Positions 5,273 through 5,356 of a DNA stretch of 5,356 nucleotides are shown here, one piece after another. This DNA is from Bryobacterales bacterium (GTDB lineage: Bacteria > Acidobacteriota > Terriglobia > Bryobacterales > Bryobacteraceae). A program made the position numbers and the translations under genes. The notes below the pieces were generated by a model. The model saw only the letters and a list, made by a program, of their open reading frames with translations. It had not been told where the DNA came from and ran no database searches. The stretch covers positions 1-5,356 of the forward strand of contig JALOKO010000311.1 of NCBI GenBank assembly GCA_025456495.1, given 5' to 3'. How positions within the stretch are numbered: position 1 is the first letter of the stretch; each line of letters starts with the position of its first letter.

Positions 5273-5356
5273 ATGCGAACGTTCAGTGCCCCATGCCAAT
5301 GGGCGACGCCGATCTTCTGCGCACTGTGGATGGCGGCAGTGCTCCCACTTGCCGCG
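5273..5356 (+). CDS. Start of an exported or membrane protein, cut by the window edge
   Basis: Twenty-eight codons from ATG to the last base, with no stop. The peptide begins M-R-T-F-S and goes into a hydrophobic stretch (about 13-28: P-I-F-C-A-L-W-M-A-A-V-L-P-L-A-A), which looks like a signal peptide or signal anchor. The start is supported by GAAGGAG 5 nt upstream. It follows cbiM by 62 nt on the same strand, so it probably belongs to the same metal-uptake operon. Candidates are a CbiN/NikN-like auxiliary subunit, a second periplasmic component, or an outer-membrane protein. CbiQ and CbiO are unlikely, because neither usually begins with a signal peptide. The family cannot be named from 28 residues. 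Confidence 0.6.
   Translation, partial: MRTFSAPCQWATPIFCALWMAAVLPLAA

Overview
This is a GC-rich bacterial window holding seven protein genes, all ordinary in family. It contains the 3' end of one gene, five complete genes and the 5' start of another. No tRNA, rRNA, CRISPR array, insertion sequence or phage gene is visible. The gene families and the gene order suggest a Gram-negative soil bacterium. My best guess is Acidobacteriota (Solibacter/Bryobacter-like). That rests on general familiarity with these families and not on any marker gene, so it is weak.

Left part (1-1568): the C-terminal 93 residues of a NamZ/DUF1343 exo-beta-N-acetylmuramidase read rightward. They converge, with only an 18-nt gap, on a leftward FucP/GluP-type major facilitator sugar transporter. 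Together they suggest a peptidoglycan-sugar salvage locus, in which NamZ releases MurNAc and the permease could carry the sugar across the inner membrane. The substrate assignment is inference.

Middle (1569-3637): a 115-nt divergent spacer with two inverted repeats leads to a small two-TPR protein (rightward). A strong GC hairpin followed by TTTT ends it. On the opposite strand lies a two-gene operon, nfeD then an SPFH/stomatin-like (QmcA-type) protein. This is the classic NfeD-stomatin pair, implicated in membrane microdomain organisation and membrane protein quality control.

Right part (3638-5356): a spacer of about 180 nt separates the leftward nfeD operon from a rightward metal-uptake operon. 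The spacer carries a perfect 6+4+6 inverted repeat that could be an operator. The operon starts with a secreted DUF4198 protein (a family tied to nickel/cobalt uptake). Three nucleotides later comes cbiM/nikM, the metal-binding S component of an ECF-type cobalt/nickel transporter, with its N-terminal Met-His metal-binding start intact. A further gene with a strong Shine-Dalgarno and a signal-peptide-like start runs off the right edge. The CbiQ/CbiO energising module is not in the window.

I found no convincing wholly new system. The most informative points are the NamZ-transporter linkage, an apparent loss of the FucP proton-carrier aspartate in the transporter, the predicted N-terminal histidine of the mature DUF4198 protein, and the palindrome upstream of the metal operon.
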